In this document: in pieces, positions 59,042 through 64,000 of the stretch
Layout of the letters: the number at the start of each line of letters is the position of its first letter
How positions within the stretch are numbered: the stretch's first letter is position 1
NCBI GenBank assembly: GCA_035693785.1
Contig: DASSFZ010000212.1
Coordinates: 6,661-70,660, forward strand
Origin: DASSFZ01 sp035693785
GTDB lineage: Bacteria; Chloroflexota; Anaerolineae; Fen-1058
Length of the DNA stretch: 64,000 nt
Reading direction: 5' to 3'
Notes under the pieces: model-generated
Database searches by the model: none
Seen by the model: the letters and a program-made list of their open reading frames with translations, nothing else
Told to the model about the DNA's origin: nothing
Translations under genes and position numbers: made by a program

Positions 59042-59466
59042 GCATTTTTCCTCTTGGATCGGGACGATGTCCTATGCCGGCGGCGACGCAGCTTGAAGGT
59101 GCCGATGGCCTTGGCCACGAGCCGGCCGCTGTCGTCGCGTACCTCGCCTTCGCAAAACACCAGTGCGCGGCCGTTACGCAGCACCCGGCCCTCGGCTGTC
59201 AGCCGGCCCGCGCCAGACTTCATGAAGTTAACCGACATCTCCACCGTCACTACTCCCTCGGCATGATCGTTGACGCTGCGTGCCGCCGCGGCCATCGACA
59301 CGTCGAGCAGCGCCACGACCACGGCGCCGTGGGCCACTTCCCAACTGTTCGTAAGCTCGTGCCGAACATCGAGCGACACCACGGCCCGCCCCTTTTCCCG
59401 ATGCTCGGCTTGCACGCCCAACAGCTCGAGGAAGGGGATAGACAGGCCAAAGAACGATTTTTCCAC
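59038..59466 (-). CDS. PaaI-type hotdog thioesterase
   Basis: The 142-residue hotdog protein has SLDVRHELTNSWEVAHGAVV, where Asn, His and Gly align with the PaaI active-site loop, and ALLDVSMAAAARSVNDH with the catalytic Asp. TVEMSVNFMKSGAG is also typical. It would hydrolyse an acyl- or aryl-CoA and free CoA. A basic tail of about 15 residues (RRRHRTSSRSKRK) extends past the usual end. The stop overlaps the CurA-like start codon. It follows an SDR gene by nine bases. Confidence 0.9.
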   Translation of the reverse strand: MEKSFFGLSIPFLELLGVQAEHREKGRAVVSLDVRHELTNSWEVAHGAVVVALLDVSMAAAARSVNDHAEGVVTVEMSVNFMKSGAGRLTAEGRVLRNGRALVFCEGEVRDDSGRLVAKAIGTFKLRRRRHRTSSRSKRKNA

Positions 59467-59475
59467 AAGGCACCA

Positions 59476-60249
59476 TCACGCGATCGATGCGCCGCCGTCC
59501 ACGACGATGGTCTGGCCGGTGATGTGGCGCGAGGCTTCGGAAGCCAGGAACGCGATCACACCTTTCAAATCCTCGTCACCTCCGATCCGCTGGAGCGGTG
59601 TCGCGGCGATGACGGCCGGCGTTATCTGCTCCAGTACTCCCCGCGACATCTTGGTGGGGAAAAACCCAGGACAGATGGCGTTCACGTTGATATTGTACTT
59701 CCCCCACTCCGCCGCCAACGCGCGCGTGAAATTGACCACGGCACCCTTACTGGTGTTGTAGGCGATGGTCCTCACACCTAGCGAATTGCCGCTCAACCCG
59801 GAGACCGAAGCGATGTTCACGATCTTACCCGCGCGCTTCGGAATCATGCAGCGCTTTCCCACCTCCTGTGTCAAGAAGAACAGGCCATTGACGTTGAGGT
59901 TGATCACCTTGTGCCAGCCCTCGGCCGGATAATCCTCGGCCGGCGCGCCCCATGTCGCCCCGGCGTTGTTGACCAGAATATCGATGTCGCCGAGTCCGCT
60001 CACAACCTGATCGACCAGACCGGGAATAGTATCGAACTTGGACAGGTCGTTGACGATAGTCAGGGCATCGATGCCCAGCTTCTCCAGATGGGCGGCCGCC
60101 TGCTCCAGCTCGGCCGATTTGCGCGCGGTGATCGCCACCCTGGCGCCCATTTCGCCCAGGGCTTCGGCCATCTGCAGTCCCAGCCCACGCGAACCGCCGG
60201 TAATGAGAGCCGCTTTGCCGCCGATATCAAATAGCTCCTTCACGCCCAT
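59476..60249 (-). CDS. Short-chain dehydrogenase/reductase
   Basis: This 257-residue SDR has TGGSRGLG near residue 17, NNAGATWGAP and the catalytic set NIASVSGLSGNSLGVRTIAY with NTSKGA. CPGFFPTKMSRG and TGQTIVVDGGASIA close it. It resembles gluconate/3-oxoacyl-type dehydrogenases and probably acts on a 3-hydroxyacyl or related intermediate. It is followed by the thioesterase nine bases on and preceded by the thiolase gene 24 bases away, so it is co-transcribed with them. Confidence 0.9.
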   Translation of the reverse strand: MGVKELFDIGGKAALITGGSRGLGLQMAEALGEMGARVAITARKSAELEQAAAHLEKLGIDALTIVNDLSKFDTIPGLVDQVVSGLGDIDILVNNAGATWGAPAEDYPAEGWHKVINLNVNGLFFLTQEVGKRCMIPKRAGKIVNIASVSGLSGNSLGVRTIAYNTSKGAVVNFTRALAAEWGKYNINVNAICPGFFPTKMSRGVLEQITPAVIAATPLQRIGGDEDLKGVIAFLASEASRHITGQTIVVDGGASIA

Positions 60250-60273
60250 TCTGGATTCCTTTCTGCGTTCCCC

Positions 60274-61452
60274 TTACGCCACTTCGAACAGGCCGGCGGC
60301 TCCCATGCCGCCGCCGACGCACATGGTGGTTACGACGTACTTCGCGCCACGGCGCTTGCCCTCGATCAGTGCGTGGCCCACCAGACGCGCGCCGGATACA
60401 CCGTAGGGATGCCCCACGGCGATCGCGCCGCCGTCGACGTTGAGCATGTCGTTTGGAATGCCGAGGCGGTCGCGGCAATAGATCACCTGCACGGCAAAGG
60501 CTTCGTTCATCTCCCACAAATCGATATCCTCTATCCTCTTGCCCGCCCGCTCGAGCAGCTTCGGAACCGCGAAGACGGGACCAATGCCCATCTCATCAGG
60601 CTCACAACCGGCCACGGCGAAGCCACGGAAGATGCCCAGCGGCTGCAACCCTTTCTTCTCGGCAACTTTGGCATTCATCACCACCGCAGCCGAAGCGCCA
60701 TCGGAGAACTGGCTGGCGTTGCCGGCGGCGATCACGCCGCCCGGCAGCGCCGGCCTGATCTTGGACACACCTTCGTAGGTGGTGTCGGGACGGATACCCT
60801 CGTCTGCCGCGAGTGTCACCTCTTTTGTATACAGGCGACCGGACGCCTTATCCGCCACACCCATCGTCACCGTGATCGGCACGATTTCATCATCGAACTT
60901 GCCCGCGGCCGCGGCTGCCGCCGCGCGTTGCTGGCTCTGCACGCCGTACTCGTCCTGTTTTTCGCGCGGAATGTTGTAGCGCTGGGACACGTTCTCCGCC
61001 GTCTGCAACATCGACCAGAAGATCTCTGGCTTTTTCTCCAGCAGCCAGGGTTCGCGCGCCATATGTCTGTTCGCCTCGTTCTGCACGCAGGAGATGGACT
61101 CCACACCGCCGGCCACGAAGATGTCCCCTTCGCCGGCTATGATGCGCTGGGCGGCCATGACGATCGTCTGCAGGCCGGACGAGCAGAAGCGGTTGACCGT
61201 CGCACCCGGCACCGTGACCGGGCACCCGGCGCGCAGCGCGATCTGACGGGCGATGTTGCCGCCAGTGGTGCCTTCAGGGAGGGCACAGCCCATCAACACA
61301 TCCTCGACCTCCCCCGGGTCGAGTTCGGCGCGTTCGATGGCATGCTTGACGACATGTCCGCCGATCGTCGCGCCGTGGGTCATGTTGAGCGATCCGCGCC
61401 AGGATTTGGCCAGGCCGGTGCGTGCGGTAGAAACGACTACTGCTTCGTTCAT
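60274..61452 (-). CDS. Acetyl-CoA acyltransferase (thiolase)
   Basis: This 392-residue thiolase has the nucleophilic Cys at about residue 90 in NRFCSSGLQT, the His in AVGHPYGVSGARLVGH and the second Cys near residue 378 in TMCVGGGMGAAGLFEV. It cleaves 3-oxoacyl-CoA with CoA in beta-oxidation. The ATG at 61452 has GGAG upstream. It follows the hydratase/dehydrogenase fusion gene, giving the usual FadAB-type pair, with a long hairpin (61486-61531) between them. Confidence 0.94.
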   Translation of the reverse strand: MNEAVVVSTARTGLAKSWRGSLNMTHGATIGGHVVKHAIERAELDPGEVEDVLMGCALPEGTTGGNIARQIALRAGCPVTVPGATVNRFCSSGLQTIVMAAQRIIAGEGDIFVAGGVESISCVQNEANRHMAREPWLLEKKPEIFWSMLQTAENVSQRYNIPREKQDEYGVQSQQRAAAAAAAGKFDDEIVPITVTMGVADKASGRLYTKEVTLAADEGIRPDTTYEGVSKIRPALPGGVIAAGNASQFSDGASAAVVMNAKVAEKKGLQPLGIFRGFAVAGCEPDEMGIGPVFAVPKLLERAGKRIEDIDLWEMNEAFAVQVIYCRDRLGIPNDMLNVDGGAIAVGHPYGVSGARLVGHALIEGKRRGAKYVVTTMCVGGGMGAAGLFEVA

Positions 61453-61485
61453 GATGTCACTCCTGGAGAATGAGAGGACCCATCA

Positions 61486-61531
61486 ACCCTCGGAGCGCAG
61501 ACAAGGTGCTCGTCTTGTGCGCTCCGAGGGT
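61486..61531. other. Long hairpin at the stop codon of the hydratase/dehydrogenase gene
   Basis: ACCCTCGGAGCGCA (61486-61499) pairs perfectly with TGCGCTCCGAGGGT (61518-61531). Four more pairs (CAAG/CTTG) extend the stem beyond a 2-base bulge. On the minus strand the stem starts in the stop codon itself. There is no T run. It may protect the upstream mRNA 3' end or set the ratio of the two enzymes. Confidence 0.75.
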
Positions 61532-63624
61532 CAACCGTTGAACGTTTTGCCTTCCTCGGCCAGCTTGGCCAGCAGAGGCGCAGGCTCCCAGGACTTCGGG
61601 TCGGCGTGCGAGTTTTGAGCAAAGCGGCCCATGGCGCGCACGACGCTGTACAGGCCGACCGTATCGGCATAGAACATAGGCCCCCCCCGGTGCAGCGGGA
61701 AACCATAACCGGTCAGGTAAACCATGTCGATGTCGGAGGCACGCTGCGCAATGCCCTCTTCGAGGAGGCGCGCGCCTTCGTTCACCAGGGCGAAGACGCA
61801 GCGCGCGACGATTTCCTCGTCGCTGATCGGGCGCGAGGTGATGCCGATCTCTTTGCGGTAATTATCGATCAATTCTTCCACCGCCGGATCGGGAATGGCG
61901 TCGCGCCGGCCGGCCTCGTAGCGGTACCAGCCCATGCCGGTTTTCTGCCCAAAGCGGCCCTGCTCGCACAGACGATCCGCGATCTTGGAATAGTGCACGT
62001 GCGGCTTCTCGACGTAGCGGCGCTTGCGGATGGCCCAGCCGATGTCGTTGCCGGCCAGGTCGCCGACCCGAAACACCCCCATAGCGAAGCCGAACTTCTC
62101 AAGGGCCTGATCCACCTGCTGCGGCGAGGCCCCTTCTTCGAGCAGGAACAAGGCCTGCCGCGAGTAAGGCTCGAGCATGCGATTGCCAATGAAACCATCG
62201 CACACGCCCGACACGACTGCGGTTTTCTTGATCGTCTTGGCTAACTGCATCACGGTCGCCAGCACATCCTTGGCGGTTTTCTCACCGCGCACCACTTCCA
62301 GCAGCTTCATGACGTTGGCCGGGCTGAAGAAATGGGTGCCGACTACATCTTGGGGCCGTTTGGTGAAAGCGGCGATCTTGTTCACGTCGAGCGTGGAGGT
62401 GTTGGTGGCCAGGATAGCACCGGCTTTTGCCAGCTCGTCGAGCGTCTTGAACACGCTCTCCTTGACGCCCATGTCTTCGAATACCGCCTCGATCACCAGG
62501 TCGGCGTCCTGGATGTCGTCGTAAGACAGCGTCGGCTGGAGCAACCCCATCCGCTCCTCCAACTGATCGGGCGTCAGTCTGCCCTTCTTCATCGAATTCT
62601 CGTAGTTCTTGCGAATGGTTGAGACGCCCCTATCAAGTGCCTCTTGTTTTATCTCGAGGAGTGTCACGGGGATACCGGCGTTGAGGAAGTTCATGCTGAT
62701 GCCGCCGCCCATCGTGCCGGCGCCGATGATCGCGACTTTCCTGATCGGGCGCGTCGGCGTGTCCTCCGGTACATCCGGAATCTTGGAGGCCGCACGCTCG
62801 GCGAAGAAGGCGTGACGCAGCGCCTTAGACTCGGGCGTTTCCATCAGATACGCGAATAGCTCGCGCTCGACCTGTAAGCCCTCATCGAAGGGTTTGGACA
62901 CGGCAGCCGCAACGGCGTCCACACATTTGAGCGGCGCGGGGAGATTCTTCGCCGCCACGGCGATGTTGTTTCGGGCGAACTGGAGGAAGCCTTCTGCGTT
63001 TGAGGTGTCGATCTCGATGTCACGCACGCGTTTGAGCGGCAGCTTCTGCGCCACGACCTTCTCGGCGAAGGCGAGCGCGCCCTCGAGCAGATCGCCCTCG
63101 ATGATCTCGTCGAACAGCGCGGTCCCTTTGAATTGCTCGGAGGGAAAAGTGGCGCCAGACACGATCATGTTCAGCGCAGCCTCCACGCCGATGGCGCGCG
63201 GCAGGCGCTGGGTGCCCCCGGAGCCGGGTAGGAGACCGAGTTTGACTTCAGGCATGGCAATCTGGGCACCGGGAGCGGCGACACGGTAATGGCAGCCCAG
63301 CGCCAGCTCCAGCCCGCCGCCCATGCAAATGCCGCCGATGGCGGCAATGACCGGCTTCGCGCTATCCTCGACGACGCGAATCACTGTGCGCAACGTCGGC
63401 TCTGCCGCCACCTTAGGTGTGTTGAACTCGCGGATGTCGGCGCCGCCGGAGAAACCTTTGCCGGCGCCGATCAGAACGACGGCCTTCACCTGGGGATCGG
63501 CCCGCGCCCGATCAATGCCGGCGACAATGCCGCTACGCACATCATAGCCGAGGCCATTCACCGGCGGGTTGTCCAAAGTGATGACGGCTACCGTATCGTG
63601 CGACTGATACCGAGTGTGATTCAT
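61531..63624 (-). CDS. Enoyl-CoA hydratase/3-hydroxyacyl-CoA dehydrogenase fusion
   Basis: This 697-residue two-domain protein has a crotonase domain (about 1-190) with GAGKGFSGGADIREF and ICMGGGLELALGCHYRVA. It is followed by the NAD-binding 3-hydroxyacyl-CoA dehydrogenase part starting VAIIGAGTMGGGI near residue 297, with GTHFFSPANVMKLLEVV and NRMLEPYSRQA. The C-terminal domain is duplicated as usual (LTGYGFPLHRGGPMFYAD). It carries out hydration and oxidation in beta-oxidation. The start at 63624 has GAAGGAGC upstream. It is the partner of the thiolase encoded next. Confidence 0.94.
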   Translation of the reverse strand: MNHTRYQSHDTVAVITLDNPPVNGLGYDVRSGIVAGIDRARADPQVKAVVLIGAGKGFSGGADIREFNTPKVAAEPTLRTVIRVVEDSAKPVIAAIGGICMGGGLELALGCHYRVAAPGAQIAMPEVKLGLLPGSGGTQRLPRAIGVEAALNMIVSGATFPSEQFKGTALFDEIIEGDLLEGALAFAEKVVAQKLPLKRVRDIEIDTSNAEGFLQFARNNIAVAAKNLPAPLKCVDAVAAAVSKPFDEGLQVERELFAYLMETPESKALRHAFFAERAASKIPDVPEDTPTRPIRKVAIIGAGTMGGGISMNFLNAGIPVTLLEIKQEALDRGVSTIRKNYENSMKKGRLTPDQLEERMGLLQPTLSYDDIQDADLVIEAVFEDMGVKESVFKTLDELAKAGAILATNTSTLDVNKIAAFTKRPQDVVGTHFFSPANVMKLLEVVRGEKTAKDVLATVMQLAKTIKKTAVVSGVCDGFIGNRMLEPYSRQALFLLEEGASPQQVDQALEKFGFAMGVFRVGDLAGNDIGWAIRKRRYVEKPHVHYSKIADRLCEQGRFGQKTGMGWYRYEAGRRDAIPDPAVEELIDNYRKEIGITSRPISDEEIVARCVFALVNEGARLLEEGIAQRASDIDMVYLTGYGFPLHRGGPMFYADTVGLYSVVRAMGRFAQNSHADPKSWEPAPLLAKLAEEGKTFNG

Positions 63625-63731
63625 GTTTCGCTCCTTCGGAATCGCTCCATGGTGATAAGCGCGGACTGGGTGAATTCACGGATGGCAATCGTCCGACCCG
63701 CGCTGGCTGAGACAACACAGGCGCACCCTGG

Positions 63732-64000
63732 TCATACTTCAGGCAGCACCACTATCTTGCCTTTGGCTTGACGCTGCACCAGCCGCGCCATGGCGGTGGG
63801 CGCGTCTGCCAGCGACACGCGCACGCTGATCACTGGCTTGATTTTTCCAGCGACGAGCCAGTCCACCAGTTGCTTGACGTTGCGCTGGTGACCGGCCGGA
63901 TCGTGCTGCGTCCAGTCGCCCCAATACACGCCGATCACTGAGCGTTCCTTGAGCAGTGCTAGATTAAGCGGAATCTTGGGGATGTCTCCGGCGGCAAAAC
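63732..64000 (-). CDS. Quinone-oxidoreductase-like MDR protein, 5' end cut by window edge
   Basis: The C-terminal 89 residues are visible and the frame is open to the right edge. They include FAAGDIPKIPLNLALLKERS, GVYWGDWTQHDPAG, VDWLVAGKIKPVIS and the end KGKIVVLPEV. This is the C-terminus of zinc-free NADPH:quinone oxidoreductase-type MDR enzymes, in which the Ile-Pro-x-x-Pro-x-Asn segment and the Gly-Val-x-Trp-Gly motif recur. The N-terminal substrate domain lies outside the window. It is the most upstream visible gene of the beta-oxidation operon. Confidence 0.82.
   Translation of the reverse strand, partial: FAAGDIPKIPLNLALLKERSVIGVYWGDWTQHDPAGHQRNVKQLVDWLVAGKIKPVISVRVSLADAPTAMARLVQRQAKGKIVVLPEV

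Overview
The window is about 62% GC by eye, almost fully coding, and most genes lie on the minus strand in long, tightly packed operons. Three things suggest a member of the Chloroflexota (Anaerolineae/Caldilinea-like), although no rRNA or other marker gene is present to prove it. These are substrate-binding lipoproteins with long Ala/Pro/Thr linkers after the lipobox, two F420-type luciferase-like oxidoreductases, and a MEDS-BTAD regulator. No tRNA, rRNA, CRISPR array or insertion sequence was seen.

Region A (1-8020, minus) looks like a peptide-modification (RiPP-type) locus. It has three radical SAM/SPASM proteins, each with an N-terminal PqqD-like domain, two PaaK/LuxE-like adenylating enzymes and a MarR regulator. 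It also has two very small genes, 26 and 22 codons long, each with a near-perfect ribosome-binding site and each ending in Cys-x-x-x-Cys-stop. The order precursor - radical SAM - (MarR) - PaaK-like is repeated, and the second copy runs off the left edge. A promoter with a palindromic operator lies at about 7966-8020.

Region B (8112-21832, minus) is a self-contained type II fatty-acid/polyketide-like operon. It contains two canonical FabF-type ketosynthases, a ketosynthase/chain-length-factor-like pair, an acyl carrier protein with an extra C-terminal tail, two hotdog dehydratases (one without its catalytic His), FabG, FabI and another SDR. It also encodes a B12-domain-type radical SAM protein, a relative of it that has lost all three cluster cysteines, and a radical SAM protein resembling tetraether lipid synthase (MJ0619/Tes). 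Together these suggest an unusual acyl chain whose carbon skeleton is modified by radical chemistry, comparable in logic to the anammox ladderane clusters. An orphan membrane-fusion lipoprotein is transcribed divergently at 22228.

Region C (23424-38132, minus) is a probable aromatic-acid or phenol-type catabolic and uptake operon: F420-type oxidoreductase, SDR, SnoaL-like protein, benzoate-CoA-ligase-like enzyme, DoxX, a split PEP-synthase-like pair resembling phenylphosphate synthase subunits, an amidohydrolase, a Tat lipoprotein binding protein, LivGFHM, an inositol-monophosphatase-like enzyme and a truncated enoyl-CoA hydratase. Upstream lies a MEDS-BTAD regulator (38416-39960). Direct repeats spaced 11 bp sit over the candidate -35 region of this operon.

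Region D (40272-64000) is acyl-CoA metabolism: a Zn alcohol dehydrogenase and two acyl-CoA dehydrogenases (plus). A second Liv transporter operon with two embedded acyl-CoA ligases (minus) has a clear promoter and a perfect 18-bp operator. After it come another F420-type oxidoreductase (plus) and a beta-oxidation operon (minus) with ligase, ACAD, phosphotransferase, CurA-like reductase, thioesterase, SDR, thiolase, an enoyl-CoA hydratase/3-hydroxyacyl-CoA dehydrogenase fusion and a partial quinone oxidoreductase-like gene at the right edge.
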